Source: Paraburkholderia sp. C35
GTDB lineage: Bacteria; Pseudomonadota; Gammaproteobacteria; Burkholderiales; Burkholderiaceae
NCBI RefSeq assembly: GCF_003121405.1
Contig: NZ_QBUY01000010.1
Coordinates: 62,001-126,000 of the forward strand
DNA: 64,000 nt
Direction of reading: 5' to 3'
A program made the position numbers and the translations under genes. Shown here one piece after another: positions 33,252 to 41,497 of this stretch (position 1 is its first letter; each line of letters begins with the position of its first letter). The notes under the pieces are model-generated. The model worked only from the letters and a program-made list of their open reading frames with translations. It had not been told where the DNA came from and ran no database searches.

Positions 33252-34600
33252 TGAAGATACTCGACCAGCAGCCCGATGAAAGCGGCTCCGCCATCTCCTA
33301 TGCGGGATTGATCGAGAAGATCGAAATTCTGCGCTCGACGCTGCGCTGGTCGTCGCGGCTCGAACGCGCGGATATCGAAAAGCTCCTGAAGCAGGCGAGC
33401 ACGCTGCGCGATGAAGTGATGCAGATGTCGCACAAGGAGCGCTTCGTGCAGGCGGCTGTCGTCGAGCCGATGCGCGGCGACCAGTCGCGCGGTGCACGGC
33501 GCCAGGCGCTGCTCTCGCGCAGCTTTATCTTCGAGGGGACGTTTGGCGATAACCCGAAACTGCTGGAAGCACTCGAAATATCGGAGAAAGCTGCGCCGAC
33601 CGATTTACCGGTTTTGATCGATGGCGAAAGCGGTACGGGTAAAGAATTGATGGCGAAGGTCATTCATGCGAATGGCAGCCGTTCCGACAAACCATTTATC
33701 TCAGTGAATTGCGGCGCGATTCCCGATAATCTGCTGGAGTCGGAACTGTTCGGCCACAGAAAGGGCGCATTTACGGGCGCGACGAATGACCGCAAAGGCA
33801 AATTCGAAAGCGCGCACACCGGGACGATCTTTCTCGACGAAATTGGTGAGTTGCCTTTGACGGGGCAGGTCAAATTGCTGCGCGTGCTGGAGGCGCATGA
33901 AATACAGCGCGTGGGTTCGGATGAGCCGATTGGCGTCGACACGCGCATCGTCGCTGCTACGAATCGCAATCTGCGCAAGCTGAGCGAGCAGGGTACTTTC
34001 CGCGAAGATCTCTTTTATCGCCTGAGCGTCATTCACGTGACCTTGCCGCCGCTGCGCGAGAGGCGCGACGAGATTCCGTTGCTGATCCAGTACTTCGGCG
34101 ACGAAGCGGCAGGCGCATTGAAGCGGCGTCCTGTGAGAATTACCCCTAAATTGCGGGACTTTCTGCTGACCTATGCATATCCGGGCAATATCCGCGAACT
34201 GCGTAACGTGATGTATCGCATCTCTTGCCTTGCGGGCGATATTGCCGATGTCGATCATCTACCGACGGATATGCGGCCCACGTCGCCGGTTGTGACATCC
34301 ATTCTGGGTGTGGCGAACGAAGCGGCGAACGGCACGGCGAGTGTGACCAATCTGCTGTCGCTCAGCGACGCGAAGCGCGCCGCCAGCGACGAAGCGGAAA
34401 AGGCTTTTCTTCAGCGCGGCCTGCAGGAAACGGGCGGCACGGTGGCCGAACTGGCGCGGCGCGTCGATATGAACCGCTCGCATCTTCAGATGCTGCTGAA
34501 GAAGCACGGGTTGCATTCAAAGGATTTTCGCAAGGCTCATGCGCAAGCGAACGCACGCAAGGACGATTCGGAAGCAGACGATGAAGCCGAGGTGGACTAG
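33251..34600 (+). CDS. Sigma-54-dependent transcriptional activator without receiver domain
   Basis: A 449-residue protein from ATG 33251, overlapping the transporter stop (TGATG); GTG 33248 would add one residue. Residues 1-95 are a helical domain of unknown type, with no REC, GAF or PAS signature. The AAA+ core has GESGTGKE (about 126), KGAFTGATN (about 173, the sigma-54 contact loop), FLDEIGELP and an arginine-finger region (FREDLFYRLSV). A Fis-type helix-turn-helix (GTVAELARRVDMNRSHLQML) lies near 410. It likely drives the GG-N10-GC promoters of this locus. Control may come through the kinase/FHA pathway or its N-terminus. Confidence 0.92.
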   Translation: MKILDQQPDESGSAISYAGLIEKIEILRSTLRWSSRLERADIEKLLKQASTLRDEVMQMSHKERFVQAAVVEPMRGDQSRGARRQALLSRSFIFEGTFGDNPKLLEALEISEKAAPTDLPVLIDGESGTGKELMAKVIHANGSRSDKPFISVNCGAIPDNLLESELFGHRKGAFTGATNDRKGKFESAHTGTIFLDEIGELPLTGQVKLLRVLEAHEIQRVGSDEPIGVDTRIVAATNRNLRKLSEQGTFREDLFYRLSVIHVTLPPLRERRDEIPLLIQYFGDEAAGALKRRPVRITPKLRDFLLTYAYPGNIRELRNVMYRISCLAGDIADVDHLPTDMRPTSPVVTSILGVANEAANGTASVTNLLSLSDAKRAASDEAEKAFLQRGLQETGGTVAELARRVDMNRSHLQMLLKKHGLHSKDFRKAHAQANARKDDSEADDEAEVD

Positions 34601-34623
34601 CGTCTTAACGCGCTAAAACAGTA

Positions 34624-35394
34624 TCAGGGCGCAGGATTCAACAACGTTTTGTCGGATGCTTGCGGGTCTTCAGCCTGCACGACCACTGCGGTGATGTTGT
34701 CACGCCCGCCGCGTGCAAGCGCAATATCGACCAGTTCAGCAGGCGCATGCAGACAATCGACGCTCGCGAGCGTCTGCTGGATTTCCTCGTCGGTCACTTC
34801 ATTGCTGAGGCCGTCGCTGCATAGCAGGAACACATCGCCGTCTGCCACCTCGATCGCGTCTTCATCGAGTTCGAGATGATCTGTCGCGCCGACGGCACGC
34901 GTGATGATGTTGTGCGCGGGATGATGACGTGCTTCCTCTTCCGTCAGATAGCCGGATTGCCGCAGCGCTTCCACCTGGCTGTGATCGCGCGTCAATTGCC
35001 GCAATTGCCCTTGCCGCAGCAGATAGATGCGGCTGTCGCCTGCCCATAGATACCCGCAAAAACGGTCGCACGCGAACAGCACGACGACCGTCGTGCCGAT
35101 GCGCTGCACCTGCCTGCGGGCGGCTTCTTCGCGCAACTGACGGTTCGCATCCTGCAGGCGCTGGCGTGCCTCGGCGATGCAATGCTTGATGCCCGCCTGA
35201 TCGGGCAACCGTTCCAGCGTTTCGACCACGAGCTGACTCGCGAGATCGCCGACATCGTGCCCGCCCATGCCGTCGGCCACGGCCCAGCGGCCGCGTTGCG
35301 GCTGATCGAGGCAGGCGTCCTCGTTGATCTCGCGCACGCGGCCCGTGTCCGTGCGCGCCGCCGACGCCCACCGGAATTGGCTGGTACAGGTCAC
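34624..35394 (-). CDS. PP2C-family Ser/Thr protein phosphatase
   Basis: A 256-residue soluble protein with all PP2C metal motifs: REINEDA, VADGMGGHDVGDLAS, GDSRIYLLR, LLCSDGLSNEV and GGRDNITAVV. Length and motifs match bacterial Stp/PppA-type phosphatases. It starts 5 bases after the stop of peptide 6, so both come from the sigma-54 promoter at 35749-35766. It should reverse the phosphorylation made by the kinase at 17597. Co-expression with a peptide gene suggests feedback on the pathway. Confidence 0.92.
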   Translation of the reverse strand: MTCTSQFRWASAARTDTGRVREINEDACLDQPQRGRWAVADGMGGHDVGDLASQLVVETLERLPDQAGIKHCIAEARQRLQDANRQLREEAARRQVQRIGTTVVVLFACDRFCGYLWAGDSRIYLLRQGQLRQLTRDHSQVEALRQSGYLTEEEARHHPAHNIITRAVGATDHLELDEDAIEVADGDVFLLCSDGLSNEVTDEEIQQTLASVDCLHAPAELVDIALARGGRDNITAVVVQAEDPQASDKTLLNPAP

Positions 35395-35399
35395 GGCAT

Positions 35400-35684
35400 C
35401 TAGGCCCGGTTCGTACTGCGTGCGTCGGGCGAGACGTTGATGTTCGAGTTGTTGCCGGTGTTGTTCACGTCGACCTTCTGGAACTGGTTGATCATCTGGT
35501 CAGCATAGAAGTTGTTCGTGATGTCGTACAGGTTGACGACGGGACCGACGCTCGGCGTGTCGTGCACATACGGCGTGATCCAGCCGAATACCCAGGGCGC
35601 GCCGCCGCCGCCGCTGATCGCGGACATGGCCTTGCGGTCGAGTGCGAGGTTGTGCGGAAGGTCGCTGATGCAGATGGAAGCCAT
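35400..35684 (-). CDS. Double-glycine leader peptide 6
   Basis: A 94-residue precursor starting at ATG 35684 (CGGAGA upstream). The leader MASICISDLPHNLALDRKAM then SAISGG is 26 residues. The 68-residue mature peptide starts GGAPWVFGWITPYVHD. It contains YADQMINQFQKVDVNNTGNN then SNINVS, which aligns with the QQLVNQ-NNVSGNNN part of peptides 4 and 5. Extra Gly residues after GG leave the exact cut site uncertain. It lies upstream of the phosphatase gene in a two-gene operon under a perfect sigma-54 promoter. Confidence 0.85.
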   Translation of the reverse strand: MASICISDLPHNLALDRKAMSAISGGGGAPWVFGWITPYVHDTPSVGPVVNLYDITNNFYADQMINQFQKVDVNNTGNNSNINVSPDARSTNRA

Positions 35685-35748
35685 GACGTGTCTCCGAAAA
35701 AGCCAGCCGTCACGCGGCCGCAGAATCAAAAGGAAGTTGCGTCATAAG

Positions 35749-35766
35749 TTGCAAGGGCCGTGCCAA
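35749..35766 (-). promoter_or_regulatory. Sigma-54 promoter of the peptide 6/phosphatase operon
   Basis: The minus strand reads TTGGCACGGCCCTTGCAA, a full match to the consensus TTGGCACG-N4-TTGCA. It is 65 bases upstream of the peptide start and is the best sigma-54 site in the window. Confidence 0.9.
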
Positions 35767-36137
35767 TTTGCAGCCCGTTCATGCATTTTCACGCGAGGCC
35801 TTGCTGCTAGGCGCCCGGCGCAGACACAGGCCTGCGCGCGTCACGCGCGCGAGCCTCTGGACGTTGGCACTCGTCCAACATGAAGCTGCGCTGAGCGGTG
35901 GTGCAGCCAACACATTCTCGTGGTCGCCGTTGCAGATGGGCAGCGCCGCAAGTGATGGTGCGTGCACAACACAATCGCCCGAAATTCTGTTGGATCTGTC
36001 CGTACATCATGCGGTGGAAAAACCCTTCGGAATCAACAAAACACCATAAAAATCAATGATATGGCGCGCCTGGTCCGGTTGATGCAAAAGAGGCTGCAAC
36101 AGTGTTGGCCTTTTGAATCGGATACCGGGACAAAGCC
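35767..36137. other. Divergent intergenic region between peptide 6 and the LRAT gene
   Basis: About 370 bases without a supportable gene. On the plus strand CTGGTCCGGTTGATGCAA at 36070-36087 has GG and GC 10 bases apart with a weak -24 box, so it is a possible sigma-54 promoter for the LRAT gene. The rest probably holds activator sites. Confidence 0.4.
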
Positions 36138-36668
36138 ATGAACCGCAACCTCCACCAATCGCGCAGTGAACAAGGTGCCATTCGTGCGGCGGCCTATGCA
36201 TCGGCAGACGTGGTGCTCGACGGCGCTGCCGATGAACCGGCCCTCGGTGCCCACCTCATTACGCAACGCCGCGGCTACGAACATCATGGCATCTACGTGG
36301 GTGGCGGCAAGGTCATTCACTACGCAGGTTTCGCCAAGTCCGCGCATCGCGGCCCGGTTGAAGAAGTGGCACTCGAAGCCTTCGCCGATGGCCACGCCGT
36401 CGCCGTTCGCCCGCATCCGTTCCCAATGTTTTCTGCTGAACAAACCGTGCTGCGCGCCCGTTCGCGCCTCGGCGAAAACCAGTACCGCCTGCTGACCAAC
36501 AACTGCGAGCACTTCTGCGCATGGTGCCTGCTCGGCGAAAGCCGCAGCGAACAGGTTCACGCCTGCTTCACGCATCCACGTGCCGGTGTGCATGCGCTGC
36601 TGTGCCTCGTCAGCGCATTTATCGAAAACCGGATGAAAACGGGCCGTGCCGTTGTTAACGCAGCATGA
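36138..36668 (+). CDS. LRAT-domain (NlpC/P60-like) protein
   Basis: A 176-residue protein. The LRAT signature is visible: GAHLITQRRGYEHHGIYVGG, then GKVIHYAG with the catalytic His region, and LLTNNCEHFCAWCLLG with the catalytic Cys in NCEHF. These enzymes are thiol acyltransferases or hydrolases acting on lipids or acyl groups. A C-terminal hydrophobic stretch (GVHALLCLVSAFI) could touch the membrane. It may belong to the peptide locus through a possible sigma-54 promoter, but it could also be independent. Confidence 0.8.
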   Translation: MNRNLHQSRSEQGAIRAAAYASADVVLDGAADEPALGAHLITQRRGYEHHGIYVGGGKVIHYAGFAKSAHRGPVEEVALEAFADGHAVAVRPHPFPMFSAEQTVLRARSRLGENQYRLLTNNCEHFCAWCLLGESRSEQVHACFTHPRAGVHALLCLVSAFIENRMKTGRAVVNAA

Positions 36669-36749
36669 GCACTGGAATTTGAACTGGGACGATTGAAGTT
36701 CGAAGCGTCGAATGCCGTAAAAGCGATCAGGAAAGCGAAGGAGACCACC

Positions 36750-36992
36750 ATGAGCCCGACCGGAAAGACACTGCACTGGGCCGTTGACAAATGGCTCGCA
36801 CCGACACCCGCGATGCCCGCACGCGTGGTGCGCTTCTGCCGCACGCAGATGCACCGGCGCTGCGTGTGCGTCGAAGCGCTGCGGCCCAACGGCCTGCTGT
36901 CGATCTTCTTCTTCCGTCACGACGACGGATCATGGAATGTGTTTCCGCCCGCCGAAACGCGGCCGGCGATGTCTGCGTGGAGGACTGCGTGA
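36750..36992 (+). CDS. Small conserved-looking hypothetical protein
   Basis: An 80-residue protein from ATG 36750 with a strong GAAGGAGACC ribosome site. It is basic, with several Cys (CRTQMHRRCVCVEALRPNG) and a strand (LLSIFFFRHDDGSWNVFPP). No family is recognised. It lies 81 bases after the LRAT gene on the same strand. Confidence 0.55.
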   Translation: MSPTGKTLHWAVDKWLAPTPAMPARVVRFCRTQMHRRCVCVEALRPNGLLSIFFFRHDDGSWNVFPPAETRPAMSAWRTA

Positions 36993-37064
36993 TGAGAAAC
37001 GGTAACCCGGCATCCAGCGCGCGCGGCGCGCGCATCGAGCGGCTTGCGCTATGCGGCGCGCAGT

Positions 37065-37322
37065 CTATCCGCCAGGCTGGCAGAAACGCCGTCCCGGCAC
37101 ATGCGACATCACGGCCTCGGCAATCTGACGCGGCGTGCTCTCGGCAGGCACGGCGCGCCGGAAGGATTCAACGTCGTGTCTGAAGGTCCATTCGACCAAC
37201 CGGTAAGAAGGTGCCCATGGAGGCTGGATGGGTGCGGATACCGTGCAGCTGCGGATCGATAATGCCTGCGCGTTGCCCTGCTGGGCATGGAGATGATCCA
37301 GCACTGTTGGTTCGGTCGGCAT
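37065..37322 (-). CDS. Small hypothetical protein
   Basis: An 85-residue minus-strand protein starting at ATG 37322 with AAGGAGAG 8 bases upstream; longer frames lack such a site. It begins MPTEPTVLDHLHAQQGNAQA and contains WAPSYRLVEWTFRHDVESFR. No family, signal peptide or membrane span is seen. Confidence 0.5.
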   Translation of the reverse strand: MPTEPTVLDHLHAQQGNAQALSIRSCTVSAPIQPPWAPSYRLVEWTFRHDVESFRRAVPAESTPRQIAEAVMSHVPGRRFCQPGG

Positions 37323-37444
37323 CTGGGCGCTCTCCTTGGTTTTGTTTGCGACGCTGATGGTTTGCCTTGTTCGTTCATGCAACAAGCAAAGCAACCGGAC
37401 TGCCACGGCAAACAGAAATCTAAAAAAACGCCGCCGATACTCAG

Positions 37445-37471
37445 GCGGCTCAACAGGGGATGTTGAGCCGC
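37445..37471. repeat. Isolated perfect hairpin
   Basis: CGGCTCAACA, loop GGGGA, TGTTGAGCCG: a 10-base-pair stem, 11 with the outer G-C pair. It lies in the 236-base gap between a small hypothetical gene and the cytochrome c peroxidase-like gene. No T run follows on either strand. Confidence 0.5.
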
Positions 37472-37558
37472 ATCTTCACAGGAAAGAATTAAACGAGGCT
37501 TAAGACAGGTGGCCCCAATCCTTGCGCTCCATCAACGAGGATGACCAGGGCCAACGTC

Positions 37559-39022
37559 TCAGTGCTGATCCGCGTAGCCGTCGTTGAGCGTATGCAGGAA
37601 CGCGATGATGTCCTTCATATCCTGATCGGTCATGGCCGGCTTGTCGCCGAAATTGCGATCGAACGGTGCATCCTTCACATCGACATTCGCGCGATACGCA
37701 GCCGGAATATCGTTGTATTTCTCGGGCTTGCCATCTGCGCCCTTCGGATAGAAGCGCGCGGGATCGGTATTGCGCGCGTTATAGAACGCCATCACGTCGT
37801 CGAGATTGTCATAGATGCCGTTGTGGAAGAACGCGTGCCGCGTCGCGGTATTGCGCAAGGTCGGCGTGAGGAACATCCCGCAGTATTGCGTCTGGTCCTT
37901 CAGATCGGTACGGAAGGGACCGCAGATGCCCATGTCGAAGAAGTGCGGGTCCTGATTCTGCGCGAGCTTCATGTTGCGCGGCACGCCGAGCGCTTCGTAC
38001 TGGGTGTCGGTGAACATCGGCGGCAAACCGTCGCGGCTCGGCTTCGACAGATGGCAGCCGGCGCAGTTGGCCTTGTCGGGATCGTTGAACAGGCGCAAGC
38101 CGTGCAGTTCCGCCTGCGACAGACGCGCCTTGCCCTCCAGCCACAAGTCGTAGTTGCTGCTGTACGGATGGAACGACGGGGCTTCGACCTGATAGCGCGC
38201 GACCGCGAACATCGCCTCCGCCACCGCAAGCCGCTCGTCCTTGAAGATGTTCGGACCGAACAGTTGCGTGAAGGTCTTGCTATACGGCGTTTTCTGCAGT
38301 TTTTGCAGGACTTCGCTCTCGTCCTTGTTCGCCATTTCGACCGGGTTGAGCATCGGGCCGGACGCCTGCTGCTGCAGCGTATCGACGCGGCCATCCCAGA
38401 AGAGGCCACCCTGCGGCACCATTTCAGCGGCGGCAGGCGCGGCGCCCGCGGTCTTCTGCGCGCGCTGCGTGCCCGCCGCCTGCGTGGCGAGCGCCGTCAG
38501 ATTGGCCGGGTTGTCGTCGTTTTCGGCGCTGTCGGGGCCGATGCTGAAATTCGCCTGACGCGACAGATACATCAGCGAAGGCGGCGGACGATAACCCTGC
38601 AGCGTCATATGCGGGCCGCCGAGCTGCACGGCGAGATCGTTCGGCGGGCCATACGCATGCGCCGGGCTGTGGCACGTCGCGCACGACTGCTTGCCCGATG
38701 CCGACAGCGACGTATCGAAGAAAATCTGCTTGCCCAGCATCGCGACGGCCGACAGCGGCGCGACAGCCGGGCGCTGCAGCACGACGGGGTGCGCGTTCGC
38801 ACCCGTCAGATCCTCGACGAATTCACCGACCGCGTCGGGCATGTATTGCGGATACGCAAACGCGAACCCCGTGACGCCGAGCGCCGCGACGACGACAGCC
38901 GCCGCGCACAGCGCGAGCGTGCGCCGTGGCGAGCGCGAGGGCGAGCCCGTAGGCGAGCTGCTGGGCGCATTGTTCGGCGGAAGTGGCGTGGGATTCAGGG
39001 GCGACGTGGAGAGCTCGGTCAT
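37559..39022 (-). CDS. Dihaem cytochrome c peroxidase (CcpA/MauG) family protein
   Basis: A 487-residue protein starting at ATG 39022; upstream frame sequence looks random. An N-terminal span (LALCAAAVVVAALGVTGFAF) anchors or exports it. Two CxxCH haem motifs are present: CATCHSPAHAYGPP and CAGCHLSKPSRDG, with the family strand FFDTSLSASGKQS before the first. Members reduce peroxide or oxidise protein side chains in the periplasm. The phosphoesterase gene lies immediately upstream and both run the same way, with a 166-base gap. Confidence 0.85.
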   Translation of the reverse strand: MTELSTSPLNPTPLPPNNAPSSSPTGSPSRSPRRTLALCAAAVVVAALGVTGFAFAYPQYMPDAVGEFVEDLTGANAHPVVLQRPAVAPLSAVAMLGKQIFFDTSLSASGKQSCATCHSPAHAYGPPNDLAVQLGGPHMTLQGYRPPPSLMYLSRQANFSIGPDSAENDDNPANLTALATQAAGTQRAQKTAGAAPAAAEMVPQGGLFWDGRVDTLQQQASGPMLNPVEMANKDESEVLQKLQKTPYSKTFTQLFGPNIFKDERLAVAEAMFAVARYQVEAPSFHPYSSNYDLWLEGKARLSQAELHGLRLFNDPDKANCAGCHLSKPSRDGLPPMFTDTQYEALGVPRNMKLAQNQDPHFFDMGICGPFRTDLKDQTQYCGMFLTPTLRNTATRHAFFHNGIYDNLDDVMAFYNARNTDPARFYPKGADGKPEKYNDIPAAYRANVDVKDAPFDRNFGDKPAMTDQDMKDIIAFLHTLNDGYADQH

Positions 39023-39188
39023 GGTCGTAGGCGATGCGAAGACGGGTTCGAAACCGGCGCGCCATGCGGCGCGGCGCGCTGCAAAAAAGAACGTGAGCAG
39101 AAGGACAAATGCCGTGTTGCGACGGTTTCCCGTCGGCAACACGGCCATGCTGCTTGTTACTGCTCGATGCTTCCGATGCGCACTGGCA

Positions 39189-40853
39189 TCAGATGGTCGG
39201 CACCGAGCTGACCTGCGTGCCTAGCGTCTGGTCGAGGAACAGGTTCGGGTTCTTGCCGCCGTTCGAGAAGTCGAACAACGACATAATGCTGCCCGAGGTC
39301 GCGTCGAACGAGCCGCCGCCAAGGCGCTGGCCGCTCAACCAGTTGTCCTCGATAAAGCGCACCACGGATGCCTGATTGACGAACGTGTGATCGACATAGT
39401 TCGTCTTCGCCCACGGCGAGATCACGAGGAACGGAATGCGCGTGCCGGGACCGCAGCGGCCATTCACTGCACCGCCGGTGACGCCTGCCGGCTGCGTGCC
39501 CGTGCCGCACACGCCTGCGCCGTTGAGCTGGTCGGCCTGCGCATCGAACGACGACGTGACGGGCGGCATATAGACGTGGTCGTACCAGCCGTCCGAGTCG
39601 TCATACGTGACGATCACGGCCGTGCTGCTCCAGTCCTTCTGCTGCTGCAGGAAGTTCACGACCTTGGTGACGAACTGCTGTTCGTCGAGCGGGTCGGAGT
39701 AGCCTGCGTGCGCGTCCTGCGCAGCCGGTGCCTTCAGGAAGCTCACCGACGGATAGTTGCCCGCCTTCACCGACGCGAAGAAATCGTCCGTGTCGTACTG
39801 GTGGTTCGCCGGTTCAGCCGTCTTGCCGTCCGTTTCCGTGCTGAAGCCGATAGCGGCCGTCGAGCTCGGGCGCGTGTGCTGCGGATTCGCCGTCGACGTG
39901 TAGTACTGGAACCAGTTGTGGTGCGGGATGTAATCCGCCGTCGCGGCGCCCACAGCCGTGGCGATCGTGCTGCGCTTGCAGCCCGTCGTGCCGTTCGAAT
40001 TCACCGTCGCGAGGTTGAAGCCGCCCATGAAGCCGCCCCACGTGATGCCCTTCGCGTTCAGCAGATCGCCGATGTTCTTGCCCGTCATCATGGCCTGATC
40101 GGTCGTGCTGGAGCACACGTCGTTGCCCGGGTCGACGTCGTTGATCATCGTGATGCCGCCCTGGCCATCGTTGATCAAGAACGAGCTCTTGGCGAGCGTC
40201 GAGGCAACTGCCGTGGTCTTCAGGATCTGCACGCCGTTGGTCTGGCCGGACACGACTTCGAGTGCGCCGGGTGTCGACGGACCGTACGTTGCCGTCCACG
40301 CGTTATCGCTCATCGCGAACTTCTGCGCGTAGTTCCACAGGCCCGTGACGGTGTTGCCGTCGAAGAAGCCCATCACCTGGCCCGTCGTGCCGAATGCGCC
40401 TGCGCCGCCGCTCGTGCCCTTACCCGTGAACAACGGGAACAGGTCGCCCGCGCCGTTGTTCTGCGCCTGCTGCTCCGGCGTGTACGAGTGGTTCTGGTCG
40501 GCGGTGGCTGCCTGCGTGCGGTCCAGACGGAACGGATTCGCAGCGCCTGCGCCGTTGGCCGTGTTGGTCTTGTTCGGGTTGTTGTTGATCAGCGCGTCGG
40601 TGAGGACGTTGGCTGCCGGCGTGCCTGCCGCGGGTGTGAACGCCGGCTCGCCAGCCGGGTTCGTCGCGTTCGGATAGGTGCCGAAGTAGTGATCGAAGGA
40701 CACGTTTTCGCCGTAGATCACGACGACGTGCTTGATGGGTGTTGCGGTTTGCAGCTTGTCTTGCGCAGTCGTGTTGTCGTGATCGCTGCCACAAGCGAAC
40801 AACGACAGCGCCAAACCGGCGCATGGAACGGCTATCAAAGCTCGGCGAAACAT
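39189..40853 (-). CDS. Phosphoesterase family protein (AcpA/phospholipase C type)
   Basis: A 554-residue exported protein with a lipobox-like LFACG near residue 21. The phosphoesterase start is clear: IKHVVVIYGENVSFDHYFGT, then YPNATNP. Later motifs include VIVTYDDSDGWYDHV and the active-site-type GTRIPFLVISPWAK. Members hydrolyse phosphomonoesters or phospholipids outside the cytoplasm. The ORF is full length for the family. Substrate cannot be told from sequence. Confidence 0.88.
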   Translation of the reverse strand: MFRRALIAVPCAGLALSLFACGSDHDNTTAQDKLQTATPIKHVVVIYGENVSFDHYFGTYPNATNPAGEPAFTPAAGTPAANVLTDALINNNPNKTNTANGAGAANPFRLDRTQAATADQNHSYTPEQQAQNNGAGDLFPLFTGKGTSGGAGAFGTTGQVMGFFDGNTVTGLWNYAQKFAMSDNAWTATYGPSTPGALEVVSGQTNGVQILKTTAVASTLAKSSFLINDGQGGITMINDVDPGNDVCSSTTDQAMMTGKNIGDLLNAKGITWGGFMGGFNLATVNSNGTTGCKRSTIATAVGAATADYIPHHNWFQYYTSTANPQHTRPSSTAAIGFSTETDGKTAEPANHQYDTDDFFASVKAGNYPSVSFLKAPAAQDAHAGYSDPLDEQQFVTKVVNFLQQQKDWSSTAVIVTYDDSDGWYDHVYMPPVTSSFDAQADQLNGAGVCGTGTQPAGVTGGAVNGRCGPGTRIPFLVISPWAKTNYVDHTFVNQASVVRFIEDNWLSGQRLGGGSFDATSGSIMSLFDFSNGGKNPNLFLDQTLGTQVSSVPTI

Positions 40854-41108
40854 AATGACGTAGCTCCCGGGGATGTTTGTTCGTTGTGTTTCGGGGCGGT
40901 CTTATCGTGTACGCGCCAGATCGACGCGGTGACGATCCGCATGAGGGATGCGGGCCGCATGTCGGCTATGCCGACGCGACCGCATTGAACCATCCGGGTG
41001 TGAACCTATGGAGTCGTGTAGCTTTCGATGCTGTTACGAGAAGATGGCAGGCTGAAAGGCGATATTGGCCGAATTGTTAACTCGGCACACGGCGCTGCGC
41101 GGTTCCCG

Positions 41109-41447
41109 TCATTGAGAGGCGGGTGCGGAAGGCGCGCTGGCGGGCGTCACGGTGTGCAGCGAATCGACATGTAAGGCGGGCAATTGCGCGCCTAGCACTT
41201 GCGCGCGAGTGACGGTGCCGTGAACCGTCACCTGCTGGTTTTGCAGCGACAACGCCTGCTCGCGCGTGACGCCTTCCAGTTCGAACACGCCGCGCGCATC
41301 GTAGACGACGGCATAGATGAACGGCTCGTTGCCGCGCAGCGCGAGCCGCCCCGACAGGTCGACGGTTTCTCCTGTTTGCATCGGCGTGGCGCAGGCTGCC
41401 TGCATGAGCGCGAGGGCGCATGGTGCAACGAGTCGTCTGAGATTCAC
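41109..41447 (-). CDS. Small lipoprotein
   Basis: A 112-residue protein starting at GTG 41447 with GAGG 7 bases upstream; an earlier ATG start lacks this site. A signal peptide with lipobox MQAAC precedes a beta-rich domain (VDLSGRLALRGNEPFIYAVV; VTVHGTVTRAQ) and an Ala/Pro/Ser tail. The fold pattern suggests an OB-like domain. It follows the metallopeptidase gene with a 50-base gap. Confidence 0.65.
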   Translation of the reverse strand: MNLRRLVAPCALALMQAACATPMQTGETVDLSGRLALRGNEPFIYAVVYDARGVFELEGVTREQALSLQNQQVTVHGTVTRAQVLGAQLPALHVDSLHTVTPASAPSAPASQ

Positions 41448-41497
41448 GGGTTGGCCTCGCAATCGGTTCGGCTCATTGAAGCACACTCGTGCGCTGT

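Noticed and set aside
37541..39211. Long plus-strand ORF of 556 codons opposite the cytochrome c peroxidase-like gene
   Set aside because: It is Arg/Val/His-rich with no domain signature and lies wholly over a clear minus-strand gene with two CxxCH motifs. High GC makes such antisense frames open.
39387..40988. Plus-strand ORF of 533 codons opposite the phosphoesterase gene
   Set aside because: Composition of a shadow frame (Arg/Val/Ala) and no ribosome site.
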